From contig DATBIS010000026.1 of NCBI GenBank assembly GCA_036556805.1, forward strand, positions 1-64,000: DNA of 64,000 bases. The letters run 5' to 3'. The DNA comes from DATBIS01 sp036556805 (GTDB lineage: Bacteria; Actinomycetota; UBA4738; HRBIN12). How positions within the stretch are numbered: position 1 is the stretch's first letter; each line of letters begins with the position of its first letter. The notes beneath the pieces were generated by a model. That model did not search any database and was not told where the DNA came from. It saw nothing but the letters and a program-made list of their open reading frames with translations. This document shows positions 25,573-34,303 of this stretch, piece after piece. The translations under genes were made by a program, and so were the position numbers.

Positions 25573-26090
25573 GACCGCTCCTTGTCGTCGTTCGCACGCC
25601 GCACCTTGATGAGCGCCGCACGGAGCCTGGTCTTCACGGTGCCGAGCGGCAGGCCGTCGGCCTCCGAGATCTCGCGCGCCGTGAGGCCCCGGAAGTACGC
25701 CCGCGCGAGGAGACGCCGTTCCGACTCGGTGAGCGACGCGAGCGCGCGCATCGCGACGTCGCGCTCCATCAGGACGTCCTCCTCGCCGGCGGACGGCGAG
25801 TCGGGCACCTCGTCGACCAGCACGAGCGTCGGGCGGCTCGCCCCGGTCTCGCGGCGCAGGCGGTCCACGGCGAGGTTGTGCGCGATCGTCATCAGCCAGG
25901 TCGAGAGCCGGCCCCGCGCCGGATCGAAGCGGGCCGCCTTGCGCCAGGCCATCAGGAACACGTCTTGGGTGAGCTCCTCGGCGGCCTCACGGGTGCCGAG
26001 CAGGCGAAGGCCGAGCGTGTACACCGGCCGCCCGAACCTGGCGTACAGCGTCCGCACCGCCTCGTCGTTCCCGTTGAGGAGTTGTTCCAT
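25569..26090 (-). CDS. ECF RNA polymerase sigma factor (SigK-like)
   Basis: 173 residues: region 2 (YARFGRPVYTLGLRLLGTREAAEELTQDVFLMAW, then STWLMTIAHNLAVDRLRR) and region 4 (LTESERRLLARAYFRGLTAREISEADGLPLGTVKTRLRAALIKVR). The ATG at 26090 follows GGGAGGA and begins where sigma-2 homology starts; the frame extends to 26279 without domain content. It pairs with the downstream anti-sigma factor. The signal it responds to is unknown. The divergent NfeD gene is a possible target because it shares the intergenic region. Confidence 0.88.
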   Translation of the reverse strand: MEQLLNGNDEAVRTLYARFGRPVYTLGLRLLGTREAAEELTQDVFLMAWRKAARFDPARGRLSTWLMTIAHNLAVDRLRRETGASRPTLVLVDEVPDSPSAGEEDVLMERDVAMRALASLTESERRLLARAYFRGLTAREISEADGLPLGTVKTRLRAALIKVRRANDDKERS

Positions 26091-26298
26091 GAGCTGTTGT
26101 TCCTCCCGCGGAAGGAGGGGGCCATCGTTCCGAGTCAACACTCGGTTCTCCTCGGGTATACGGCGTGCGTCTTCGCGCCGGCTTTGGTGCTTCTTGCTGC
26201 CATTATCGCCCCCGACCACGCCGATCGTGAGGTCGGACCTCGGCCGGTGTGCCCGAACGAGACTTCCGTTTCGAGCCATCGTATGCTAGGTTGCTCTT

Positions 26299-27645
26299 AT
26301 GCGCAACCCCGCGCGGGTTCTCGCGATCGCGGCCACCGCCGCCCTGCTCATGCTCGGCGCCCTCGCGCAGTCGGCCGGCGCGCAGTCCGAGCCCGCCCCG
26401 ATCGTTCACCTGACGCTGAACGGCGTCGTCGACCCGTTCGTGGCGGACTATCTGCGACGCGGCATCAGCACCGCGCAGAGCGACGGGGCGGGGATGGTGC
26501 TCATCACGATCGACACGCCCGGCGGGCTCGACTCCTCGATGCGCGAGATCGTCCAGGCGATCCTGAACGCGGACGTCCCGGTGGTCTGCTACGTGTCGCC
26601 GCAGGGCGCCCGCGCGGCATCGGCGGGCGCGTTCATCCTCACGGCGTGCCCGATCGCGGCGATGGCGCCGGGGACGAACGTCGGCGCGGCCACGCCGGTC
26701 GGCGTCTCGGGGATCGTGCTCGCGCGGAAGGTCACCGAGGACGCCGTCGCGTACATCCGGAGCCTCGCCGAGCAGCGCGGGCGCAACCCCGACCTCGCCG
26801 AGTCGTTCGTGCGGGACGCGACGAGCGTCTCCGCCGACGCAGCGCTGGAGGCCAACGCGATCGACCTGATCGAGCCGACCCCCGGTGCGCTGCTCGCAGC
26901 CCTGGAGGGTCGTACGGTGACCGTCGCGAACGGCACCGAGGTCACGCTGCGCACCGGTGGTGCCGCGATCGACGACGTCAACCTCTCCGGCGCGGTCGCG
27001 TTCCTGCACGCGCTCTTCGACCCGAACCTCGCCTTCATCTTCTTCTGGCTCGGGCTCGGCCTCATCGTGCTCGAGCTGATCGTCCCCGGACACATCTTCT
27101 CGGGCACGCTCGGCACGATCCTGTTGGTGATCTCGTTCGCCTCGTTCGGACTGCTGCCCGTGCGGCTGCTCGGCATCGTGCTCCTCGCGGCGTCGATCGT
27201 GTTCTTCCTGCTCGAACTCAAGGTGCCGGGCTTCGGCATCTGGTCGGTCGCCGGGCTCGTGTCGCTCCTGATCGGCGGCCAGTTCCTGTTCAACGGCGCC
27301 GGCGGCGTGCGCGTCTCGCCCTTCGTGCTCGTGCCGGTCGCGGCGGCCGTGGCGGCGTTCTTCGGCCTCGCGGTCGCGAAGCTGCTGGAGATCCGGCACA
27401 AGCCGGCGCCGCTCGGGCCCGAGCGCCTGATCGGGATGCAAGGGGTCGCGCTCGACGGCGGCCTCTCGCCCGAAGGGATCGTGCGCGTCGCCTCCGAGGA
27501 GTGGAACGCGACGTCGTCCCATGGCACGGTCCCCGAAGGGGCGAGGGTGAAGGTCATCGCGCTCTCGGGGCTCAGCCTGACCGTGGAGCCCGCGGACGAA
27601 GACCATGAAGCTCCGGCGATGCCGGAGGAAGGAGGCAACCCGTGA
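26299..27645 (+). CDS. NfeD-type membrane serine protease
   Basis: 448 residues: a signal peptide, a ClpP-like protease domain (about 30-210) with catalytic Ser in GARAASAGAFI and Lys in RKVTEDAVAYIRSLA, four or five transmembrane helices (about 235-370) and a C-terminal OB-fold NfeD domain. Long NfeD proteins cleave near the C-terminus of partner stomatins and shape membrane domains. The partner slipin gene follows with a GTGA overlap. A TATGCT box at 26282-26287 lies 11 bases before the ATG, suggesting a very short leader. Confidence 0.9.
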   Translation: MRNPARVLAIAATAALLMLGALAQSAGAQSEPAPIVHLTLNGVVDPFVADYLRRGISTAQSDGAGMVLITIDTPGGLDSSMREIVQAILNADVPVVCYVSPQGARAASAGAFILTACPIAAMAPGTNVGAATPVGVSGIVLARKVTEDAVAYIRSLAEQRGRNPDLAESFVRDATSVSADAALEANAIDLIEPTPGALLAALEGRTVTVANGTEVTLRTGGAAIDDVNLSGAVAFLHALFDPNLAFIFFWLGLGLIVLELIVPGHIFSGTLGTILLVISFASFGLLPVRLLGIVLLAASIVFFLLELKVPGFGIWSVAGLVSLLIGGQFLFNGAGGVRVSPFVLVPVAAAVAAFFGLAVAKLLEIRHKPAPLGPERLIGMQGVALDGGLSPEGIVRVASEEWNATSSHGTVPEGARVKVIALSGLSLTVEPADEDHEAPAMPEEGGNP

Positions 27646-28553
27646 GTCCGCTCTTGATCGGCCTGGCGGTCGTGGTCGTGCTGGCCGTGCTGTTCCTCGC
27701 GAATGCGATCCGGATCATGCCGGAGTTCCAGCGGCTCGTCGTGTTCCGGCTCGGCCGCCTGCTCGCGACGAAGGGCCCCGGGCTGGTGATCCTCATCCCC
27801 TTCATCGACAAGGGGTCGAAGGTCGACCTGCGCGAGTTCTTCCTGGAGATTCCGCGGCAGGACTCGATCACGAAGGACAACGCGCCGATCGCGATCGACT
27901 TCATCACGTTCTACAAGGTGATGAACCCCGAGATGACCGTCGTGCAGGTCGGCAACTTCGCCGGCGCCGCGCAGGCGCTCGCGTCGACCACGCTGCGTGC
28001 GGTGATCGGCGACATCCCGCTCGACGACGTGCTCGCGAAGCGCGACGAGATCAACCATCTGCTGCGCGCGAAGCTCGACGAGGTCACCGAGCGCTGGGGC
28101 GTGAAGGTCACGAACGTCGAGATCCGCGAGATCATCCCGCCGCCCTCCGTGCAGGAGGCCATGACCCGCCAGATGTCGGCGGAGCGGACGCGGCGTGCCG
28201 TCGTGCTCGAGGCCGACGGGACGAAGCAGGCCGCGATCACCGTGGCCGAGGGCAACAAGGAGGCCGCGATCCTGAACGCCGAGGGATCGAAGCAATCGGC
28301 GATCCTCAGCGCCGAGGGTGAGCGGCAGGCGGCGATCCTTCGCGCGGAGGGCTTCGCGATGGCGCTGCAGCGCATCTTCGAGACCGCGCAGGGCGTCGAC
28401 GGGAACACGATGACGCTGCAGTACCTCGACGCGCTGAAGCAGATCGGCGCCTCGTCCTCGTCGAAGATCGTGGTCCCGATGGAGCTGGCGGGCCTCGCGG
28501 GCGGCATCGTGGCGCTCGCCGAGCAGACGAGGGGAAACGGGTCACAGGGCTAA
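27642..28553 (+). CDS. Slipin / stomatin-like SPFH protein
   Basis: 303 residues: one N-terminal membrane helix (residues 4-22), the SPFH/band 7 domain (about 25-190, beginning NAIRIMPEFQRLVVFRLGR) and a long Ala/Glu-rich coiled coil with repeating AAIL(N/R/S)AEG units (about 190-235) that drives oligomer formation. SPFH proteins form ring-like membrane microdomains. This gene and the NfeD gene before it are a classic conserved pair. GTG start overlapping the NfeD stop. Confidence 0.92.
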   Translation: MSPLLIGLAVVVVLAVLFLANAIRIMPEFQRLVVFRLGRLLATKGPGLVILIPFIDKGSKVDLREFFLEIPRQDSITKDNAPIAIDFITFYKVMNPEMTVVQVGNFAGAAQALASTTLRAVIGDIPLDDVLAKRDEINHLLRAKLDEVTERWGVKVTNVEIREIIPPPSVQEAMTRQMSAERTRRAVVLEADGTKQAAITVAEGNKEAAILNAEGSKQSAILSAEGERQAAILRAEGFAMALQRIFETAQGVDGNTMTLQYLDALKQIGASSSSKIVVPMELAGLAGGIVALAEQTRGNGSQG

Positions 28554-28571
28554 TCGGACGAAGGTGCCGAT

Positions 28572-28787
28572 GTGGGCCAGTTGCTTTGGCTGATCGCTGG
28601 CGTCGGCTTGATCGCGCTGGGGTACGTTCAGGCGCTGAACCCCGACCGGCAGATATGGCCAATGAACGCGGCGGCAAAGGTGGTGTTCGGACCACGCCTC
28701 CGATCCTTCCGCATAGGAGTTGGCCTCGCCGTCATGGCGGCCGGCCTAGCTATCGTCGTCGTCGCCGCCGTGAATTTGTTCGGCTGA
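28572..28787 (+). CDS. Small two-helix membrane protein
   Basis: 71 residues: two hydrophobic helices (about 3-20 and 46-68) separated by a basic loop containing NPDRQIWPMN. The GTG start is 18 bases after the slipin stop in the same direction, so it may belong to the NfeD-slipin operon. No family is recognised. Base composition is slightly less GC-biased than its neighbours. Confidence 0.55.
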   Translation: MGQLLWLIAGVGLIALGYVQALNPDRQIWPMNAAAKVVFGPRLRSFRIGVGLAVMAAGLAIVVVAAVNLFG

Positions 28788-28861
28788 TGGAGTTCTCCGG
28801 GAACCGCGTGTCATTTCTTGGTGTAACAGGCGCGAACGGATAGACGATCGAGCGGTGCTCC

Positions 28862-29419
28862 GTGGAGGGCCGACCACTGGAGGACGCGGAGCTCGTCGGA
28901 CTCGCCAAGGATGGCGACGTTCGCGCGTACGAGCAGCTGGTGGAGCGCCACCGTGCGCTCGCGTTTCGCACGGCGTGGCTCGTCACCCGTTCGACCGCCG
29001 AGGCGGAGGACGCCGTGCAGGAGGCATTCGTGAAGGCCTACTACGCGCTGCCGAAGTTTCGGTCGGGCGCCCCGTTCCGGCCGTGGATCCTCCGCATCGC
29101 CGCGAACGAGGCGAAGAACCGCGTGCGCTCCCACCGCCGTCGAGAAGCGCTCGCCGTCCGCGCCGCGGCCGAACCGGGGGACGCGGTCCCGTCCCCCGAG
29201 GCCGCGGCGCTGGCCCGTGAGGATGCGGAGATCGTCGTGACGGCGCTCGCGAAGATCCCCGAACGCGATCGTCTCGTGATCGCGTACCGGTATCTGTTCG
29301 ACCTCTCCGAAGCGGAGATGGCGGCCGCGCTCGACGTGCGGCCGGGTACCGTGAAGTCCCGTCTCTCGAGGGCCATGGCGAGGCTTCGCGCCGAGCTCGA
29401 CCAGGAGGAGGGCCGGTGA
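28862..29419 (+). CDS. ECF RNA polymerase sigma factor
   Basis: 185 residues with sigma-2 (YEQLVERHRALAFRTAWLVTRSTAEAEDAVQEAFVKAYYALPKF and the following RPWILRIAANEAKNRVR) and sigma-4 (IPERDRLVIAYRYLFDLSEAEMAAALDVRPGTVKSRLSRAMARLR). The GTG start at 28862 precedes a charged linker into region 2. The stop overlaps the next gene's GTG by 4 bases, the usual layout of a sigma/regulator pair. It is unrelated in detail to the sigma factor at 25569. Confidence 0.88.
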   Translation: MEGRPLEDAELVGLAKDGDVRAYEQLVERHRALAFRTAWLVTRSTAEAEDAVQEAFVKAYYALPKFRSGAPFRPWILRIAANEAKNRVRSHRRREALAVRAAAEPGDAVPSPEAAALAREDAEIVVTALAKIPERDRLVIAYRYLFDLSEAEMAAALDVRPGTVKSRLSRAMARLRAELDQEEGR

Positions 29420-30195
29420 GGGATCGCCTGCGCGGGCTGACGGACGACGACCTCGGGCGCGCGCTCTCGCGTTGGGTGGCGTGGCCGGAGCCGTCGGTGT
29501 CGGTCGAGGCCGTCACGCGCGGGATCGAGGAGGCCGCGCGTGAGCCGCGGAGCCTCCGGCCTCGCCTGTCGCTCCCCTCCCGCCGCCGCACGATCTCGAT
29601 CCTCGTGGCCGCGACCCTCGCGCTCGCGACCGCGGCGGTGGCCGCGAAGCTCGTGCTGGACCTCGGCGCGATCACGATCACGACCGTCCCGAGCGTCTCG
29701 CCGCTCCCCACGCGGTCGCTCGGGCCGGGGGACCTCGGGACGCCGGTTTCGCTGCAGCAGGCGGCCGGGCTCGCGGGGTTCACGCCTCGCGTTCCCACCG
29801 CGCTCGGCGCGCCCGACCGCGTATGGGTGGATCGCGTGGTCGCGGACTTCGCCGGCAAGGAGGTCACCACGATCGTGCTCGCGTGGGAGCCGCGAGAGAA
29901 CCTCCCCGCGATCGAGGGCTCGGACTTCGGCGCCGTGCTCATGGAGTTCCGGGGCCAGGCGAACGTCGCCTCGAAGATCCTCGGCGAAGGCTCCACCACG
30001 ATCGTGCCCACCTCCGTGGGCGACCTCGACGCGACGTTCATCACCGGGCCGCACGAGCTCGACCTCCTGGACGGCGGGCGCGTTCGCCGGTTCGTCGTGC
30101 GCGGGACCGTGGTCCTGTGGAACGAGGGCGAGCTGGCCTTCCGGCTCGAGACGGACCTCGGCGAAGTGGGCGCCACCGACATCGCGGCGTCCTGA
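29416..30195 (+). CDS. Probable membrane-bound anti-sigma factor
   Basis: 259 residues. A cytoplasmic region of about 55 residues with no zinc motif, a single transmembrane helix (about 60-80, ISILVAATLALATAAVAAKLVL) and an extracytoplasmic domain with DUF4367-like features. The gene is translationally coupled (GTGA) to the ECF sigma gene before it, which is the main reason to call it an anti-sigma factor. Direct homology to known anti-sigma domains is not evident. Confidence 0.65.
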   Translation: MRDRLRGLTDDDLGRALSRWVAWPEPSVSVEAVTRGIEEAAREPRSLRPRLSLPSRRRTISILVAATLALATAAVAAKLVLDLGAITITTVPSVSPLPTRSLGPGDLGTPVSLQQAAGLAGFTPRVPTALGAPDRVWVDRVVADFAGKEVTTIVLAWEPRENLPAIEGSDFGAVLMEFRGQANVASKILGEGSTTIVPTSVGDLDATFITGPHELDLLDGGRVRRFVVRGTVVLWNEGELAFRLETDLGEVGATDIAAS

Positions 30196-30259
30196 CCCGA
30201 CGGAACCGTCCTCGCGCATGCGGTGTAGCCACGGCGAGCGAGAGGGAAGGGAGCGGATC

Positions 30260-30886
30260 ATGCGTACGCGAGCGATGAAGCTGTTCGCGGGGACGATGCT
30301 CGCCGCGGGCATCGCGATCGTGCCGCCGGGCACGGCTTCAGCGGGCGGCGGTGGCTGTTTCCACGAAACGTCCCGTCCGAGCGTGGCGAACGGCCGCACG
30401 GTCGACATGGTCGACAGCTGCTTCCAGGCCACGGTGCTCCGCGTGCCCGTCGGCGCGACGGTGACGTGGACGAACGGGGACCCCGTCGAGCACACGGTGA
30501 CCGGGGTGGGAGGGACGTGGGGTACCTTCGACGCGCTGGCCCCGGGCGACAAGGTCGCCTATTCGTTCGACGGCGACGGCGTCTACGTGTACTCCTGCAT
30601 GATCCATCCCGGCATGGTTGGCGCGATCGTCGCCGGGACCGGGAGGGGTAACGGATCGCTGCAGCCGGCCGCCCAGCTCGTGAGCGGCGGCATCGGTCCT
30701 GCGACGCCGGCAGCGGAGACCGCCTCGACCGGCGTGGCGACGTCGGACGGCGACATGGCGACCGGTCTCGTGGGCGGCGCGATCGGGATCGTGATCGGCC
30801 TTGGGATCGCGGGGGTCGTCGTGGCGAGGAACCGGAGGCCGTGGGGCCGCCGGGTCGGCGACACGGAGCCGATCAGGACGGCGTGA
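30260..30886 (+). CDS. Secreted cupredoxin with C-terminal membrane anchor
   Basis: 208 residues: a signal peptide, a plastocyanin-like domain (about 30-125) with copper ligands His (VEHTV) and Cys, His, Met (SCMIHPGM), a Thr/Ala-rich spacer, and a C-terminal helix with a basic tail (about 165-190). It is probably a blue-copper electron carrier or copper-binding protein outside the membrane. The ATG follows GGAAGGGAGC. It ends 14 bases inside the convergent pilT gene. A copper or redox link to the preceding sigma factor is possible but unproven. Confidence 0.82.
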   Translation: MRTRAMKLFAGTMLAAGIAIVPPGTASAGGGGCFHETSRPSVANGRTVDMVDSCFQATVLRVPVGATVTWTNGDPVEHTVTGVGGTWGTFDALAPGDKVAYSFDGDGVYVYSCMIHPGMVGAIVAGTGRGNGSLQPAAQLVSGGIGPATPAAETASTGVATSDGDMATGLVGGAIGIVIGLGIAGVVVARNRRPWGRRVGDTEPIRTA

Positions 30887-31988
30887 CGGACGGGGCCTCG
30901 AGCCCGGCTTGCTGCATCGCGAGCACGAAGTCGTGCTGGCTCGATACCGCCTTCATCGCGGCGTCGACCGACACCGTGCCCTCCTTCACGAGGCCCAGGA
31001 GCCACTGGTCGAAGGTGATCATGCCGTAGAACGCTCCCTCGGCGATCACCTCCTTGATCTCGTGGGTCTTCTCGGGGTCCGCGATGCGCTCGGCGATACG
31101 GCCGTTGTTCACGAGGATCTCGAGCGCGGGCACGCGCGTTCCCGTCATCGTGGGAACCAGGCGCTGGCAGATGATCCCGCGGAGGGTTCCCGCGAGCGCG
31201 TACCGGATCTGTTGCTGCTGGTACGGCGGGAAGAAGTCGATCACGCGGTTCACCGTCTCGTTCGCGTCGACCGTGTGGAGCGTCGAGAGCACCAGATGCC
31301 CCGTCTCGGCCGCCTGGATCGCCGCGCGCACCGTCTCGGTGTCGCGCATCTCGCCGATCAAGATCACGTCCGGGTCCTGTCGAAGCGCGGCGCGCAACGC
31401 AGACAGGAAGTCCCTCGTGTCGTTCCCGACCTCGCGCTGATTGATCTCCGCGAGCGCATCGCGGTGCAGCACCTCGATGGGGTCCTCGATCGTCACGATG
31501 TGCACCGGCTTCGTCCTGTTGATGTGGTCGATCATCGCCGCGAGCGTGGTGGTCTTGCCCGAGCCCGTCGGCCCGGTCACGAGGATCAACCCGCGGTGCT
31601 CGTCGGCGATCGTCCGCACGGCCTCCGGGAGACCGATCTCCTCGAACGACGGGCCGCCGAAGCGCAGCTTGCGGAGCACCATGCTCACCGAACCGCGTTG
31701 CTTGAAGACGTTCGCGCGAAACCGCCCGACGTCGGGCAGTGAGTACGCGAAGTCGACCTCGCCGCTCTCGACGAACTTGGCCTGGCGGTCGGAGGGGATG
31801 ATGCTTTCCGCGATCGCCATCGTCTCCATCGACGTGAGCGAGTCGCGCTCGAGCCGCCTGAGGCCGTCGGGCATGCGGATCATCGGCGGGGAGCCGACCT
31901 TCACGTGCAGGTCCGATCCCTCCCCGACCACGAGTTCCTTCAACCAGCCATCGAACTCGGCTACCGGAGCCGGCTTCGTGCCTTCCAT
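30873..31988 (-). CDS. pilT: PilT-type retraction ATPase
   Basis: 371-residue hexameric secretion/twitching ATPase. Walker A is VTGPTGSGKTTTLAAM (about residue 140); the Asp box is VTIEDPIEVLH; Walker B is DPDVILIGEMRD; the His box is GHLVLSTLHT. The PilT hallmark AIRAA-like region is present in variant form. It normally retracts type IV pili. No pilin or assembly gene is in the window, so it may serve a Flp/Tad or type IV system encoded elsewhere. The ATG at 31988 gives the normal PilT length. Confidence 0.9.
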   Translation of the reverse strand: MEGTKPAPVAEFDGWLKELVVGEGSDLHVKVGSPPMIRMPDGLRRLERDSLTSMETMAIAESIIPSDRQAKFVESGEVDFAYSLPDVGRFRANVFKQRGSVSMVLRKLRFGGPSFEEIGLPEAVRTIADEHRGLILVTGPTGSGKTTTLAAMIDHINRTKPVHIVTIEDPIEVLHRDALAEINQREVGNDTRDFLSALRAALRQDPDVILIGEMRDTETVRAAIQAAETGHLVLSTLHTVDANETVNRVIDFFPPYQQQQIRYALAGTLRGIICQRLVPTMTGTRVPALEILVNNGRIAERIADPEKTHEIKEVIAEGAFYGMITFDQWLLGLVKEGTVSVDAAMKAVSSQHDFVLAMQQAGLEAPSVTPS

Positions 31989-32083
31989 CCCATCCCTCGA
32001 TCGCCGTCGACCGGTGCGGGAACGAAGGTTCCCGGCGCTTGGCTATCCCATCGGACGGTCTCGAAGCCGACTTCAGTCGGGGG

Positions 32084-32767
32084 TCACGATTTCCCGCCGA
32101 CGCGGGCGACGAGCCGGCACACCTCGCGCTCGCCCAGGGGCTCGAACTCGGTGAGGTGCAAGGGCGGCTGGGAGCCGCTCAGCATCCCCTCGAGCAGGCC
32201 ACGGTGGATCGTGCACACGAGCTCGCGATGATCGTCGAGCATGTCCCGGAAGGGACAGTCCCGCAGCGAGATCTCGACCGTGCGGGAGCTCCTGCGCCGG
32301 AACCTCGGGTCGAACCCCGCCTCGGCGAGCGCCTCCTGCAGCTGTGCGAGGTTGGGTCCCGCCCGCCGCCGAGCCCCCGGCTTGGGCACGCTTCGGCCGA
32401 CGAGGTAGATGCCCCAGTCGCGCGCGAGGCTCGCCGCGCGCTCCCGGGCACGCGTGCCCGACACGAGCGCGGCGAGGATGTCGGCGAGGAGCCGGTGGTC
32501 GCGCCCCTCCCGATCCTCCCGCTCGAGCGCCTGATACATCGTCTGGGGCCGTCCCACCGACGATCCCTTGCTCGTCGACGCCGAGACCAGGCCCGCCTCC
32601 TCGAGGCGGCGAAGGTGCGGCCGGAGCGTGTTGGGGTGCAAGGACAGGCGCACCGAGAGCTCGCGAACGGACACGGGACGCCCCGACAGACGGAGGAATC
32701 GGTAGAGACGGTGTCGCGTGTCGTCCGCGAGCGCCTTGTGAACCTCGAGCCCGGACGGCTCAGGCAT
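32084..32767 (-). CDS. COG2345-type (SufR-like) winged-helix regulator
   Basis: 227 residues. The N-terminal winged helix (HKALADDTRHRLYRFLRLSGRPVSVRELS, then LHPNTLRPHLRRLEEAGLV) is followed by an effector domain with three cysteines: DCPF, a second Cys 14 residues on in ELVC, and REVC near the end. This is the layout of COG2345 regulators, which include the Fe-S sensing SufR, although the third cysteine spacing differs from cyanobacterial SufR. The gene is divergent from mrp, an Fe-S cluster carrier, across an inverted repeat. ATG 32767 is preferred over ATG 32788. Confidence 0.78.
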   Translation of the reverse strand: MPEPSGLEVHKALADDTRHRLYRFLRLSGRPVSVRELSVRLSLHPNTLRPHLRRLEEAGLVSASTSKGSSVGRPQTMYQALEREDREGRDHRLLADILAALVSGTRARERAASLARDWGIYLVGRSVPKPGARRRAGPNLAQLQEALAEAGFDPRFRRRSSRTVEISLRDCPFRDMLDDHRELVCTIHRGLLEGMLSGSQPPLHLTEFEPLGEREVCRLVARVGGKS

Positions 32768-32789
32768 CGTGCTCCGTGGCCGTATCATG

Positions 32790-32817
32790 GATAAGCACGG
32801 TTCTCACCGTGTTTATC
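32790..32817. promoter_or_regulatory. Inverted-repeat operator candidate between the SufR-like regulator and mrp
   Basis: GATAAGCACGG and CCGTGTTTATC, 11-bp arms with one mismatch, separated by TTCTCA. It lies 23 bases before the regulator ATG and 24 bases before the mrp GTG, the only intergenic space between them. It is A/T-rich at its ends against a 70% G+C background. It is probably the site where the regulator controls itself and mrp. Confidence 0.7.
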
Positions 32818-32841
32818 ACGAAATCGACGACGGAGGACCGA

Positions 32842-33978
32842 GTGGTCACCGAGGCACAGGTTCGCGAAGCGCTCCGCGGCGTCCTGGATCCCGAGATCGG
32901 CAAGCCGATCGAGGACATCGGGATGTTGCGCTCGATCGAGGTCGACGGGGGCGCGGTCCGCGTCCAGGTACTGATCACGATCGAGGGATGCCCGCTGAAA
33001 GACCGCATCACGCAGGACGTCACGGCGGCGGTCTCGCCGCTCGAGGGCGTCTCCGCCGTCGACGTGGAGCTCTCCCCCATGAGCGGCGAGCAGCGCGAGG
33101 CGCTCGTGCAGCAGCTCCGGGGAGGCCACGCGGCAGCGCCCCCGTCGAAGATCTCGTTCCCGCCGACCACCTCGGTGATCGCGGTCGCTTCCGGCAAGGG
33201 CGGCGTCGGCAAGTCGAGCGTCACGGTGAACCTCGCGGTGGCGCTCGCGGCCGAGGGCCATCGCGTCGGCGTGCTCGACGCGGACGTGTGGGGCTTCAGC
33301 GTGCCCAGGATGATGGGCGTCTCGGGCAAACCGGTCGGGTTCAACGACATGATCCTGCCGCTCGAGGCCTACGGCGTGAAGGTCATCTCGATGGGGTTCT
33401 TCGTCCCAGAGGAAACCCCCGTGATCTGGCGCGGCCCGATGCTCCACAAGGCGATCGAGCAGTTCCTCGGCGACGTGTACTGGGGCGAGCTGGACTTCCT
33501 CCTGTGCGACCTCCCGCCCGGCACCGGCGACGTGTCGATCTCGCTCGCGTCGTTCCTGCCTGGAGCTGCGATGCTCGTGGTGACGACGCCGCAGGAGGCC
33601 GCGCGGAAGGTCGCCGAGCGCGCGGGCCGCATGGCCGAACGCACGAACCTGCGCCCGCTCGGCGTCATCGAGAACATGAGCTTCTTCGTGTGCCCGCACT
33701 GTGGCGAGGCGGAGCCGATCTTCGGCACCGGCGGCGGGCTCGAGGCCGCGGAGACGCTCGGCGTGCCGCTGTTCGCGCAGGTACCGTTGCTCCCGGCGCT
33801 CCGGGCCGGCGGCGACACGGGCCGGCCGATCGTCGTGACCGATCCCGACGCGGCGGCGAGCGTCGCGCTCGTGGAGGCGGCACGCGCGGTCGCGAGATCC
33901 TCCAAGACGAAGGTCGGCAAGCCGCTCTCGTTGATCGCGGGGCCGGGCGCGACGGCCGCCGGCCACCATCACCACTGA
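32842..33978 (+). CDS. mrp: Mrp/ApbC Fe-S cluster carrier ATPase with N-terminal MIP18 (DUF59) domain
   Basis: 378 residues: a MIP18/DUF59 domain (about 1-80) and a P-loop ATPase with deviant Walker A GKGGVGKSS (about residue 118). The FFVCPHCGEAEPIFG motif supplies the C-x2-C pair that bridges a [4Fe-4S] cluster in the dimer. It delivers clusters to apo-proteins in the cytoplasm. The GTG start at 32842 follows a CGGAGGA site. It ends in a short run of histidines (GHHHH) that may bind metal. Divergent to the SufR-like regulator. Confidence 0.93.
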   Translation: MVTEAQVREALRGVLDPEIGKPIEDIGMLRSIEVDGGAVRVQVLITIEGCPLKDRITQDVTAAVSPLEGVSAVDVELSPMSGEQREALVQQLRGGHAAAPPSKISFPPTTSVIAVASGKGGVGKSSVTVNLAVALAAEGHRVGVLDADVWGFSVPRMMGVSGKPVGFNDMILPLEAYGVKVISMGFFVPEETPVIWRGPMLHKAIEQFLGDVYWGELDFLLCDLPPGTGDVSISLASFLPGAAMLVVTTPQEAARKVAERAGRMAERTNLRPLGVIENMSFFVCPHCGEAEPIFGTGGGLEAAETLGVPLFAQVPLLPALRAGGDTGRPIVVTDPDAAASVALVEAARAVARSSKTKVGKPLSLIAGPGATAAGHHHH

Positions 33979-34001
33979 GGTGCCGGGTCCGACGGACCGA
34001 G

Positions 34002-34193
34002 CTACTGGCTGAGGGGAGGGCGCGTCGAGGGCTCCGCGTGCATCCAGCAGAGCGTCGACGCGTTGTAGATCGACAGGACGGTCGAGCAGCCGGGCTCCAG
34101 GCACACGCGCCCGGAGGATGATTGCGACGCGACATCCTTCCCTCGAACCGGCGTTCCGAGCTGAGCGTTGCCCCTGGTGCTCCGAGCCGCCAT
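34002..34193 (-). CDS. Small cysteine-rich (zinc-binding) protein
   Basis: 63 residues. A compact motif CLEPGCSTVLSIYNASTLCWMH supplies four potential zinc ligands (C, C, C, H). Similar short C-x4-C-x-T-V-L-S-x-Y-N-x-C-x2-H segments are, from memory, seen in actinobacterial small proteins and at the ends of some regulators. There is no other domain. The ATG at 34193 is the only start that includes the motif with an upstream extension. The function is unknown. Confidence 0.6.
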   Translation of the reverse strand: MAARSTRGNAQLGTPVRGKDVASQSSSGRVCLEPGCSTVLSIYNASTLCWMHAEPSTRPPLSQ

Positions 34194-34303
34194 CTCGATC
34201 CCTTCGCGCGATGGATCGCGTCGATTCGATGGAGCGAAGGGACGGGATGTGGAACGCCACCGGTCGACCGCTCGAGCGAATCCTCGGGTGGCACCCGAGA
34301 CAA

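Noticed and set aside
28799..28846. An autoregulated ECF promoter (GGAAC-type) before the sigma gene at 28862
   Set aside because: A GGGAACC is present, but no matching -10 lies at the normal spacing; a weak sigma-70-like alternative is no better.
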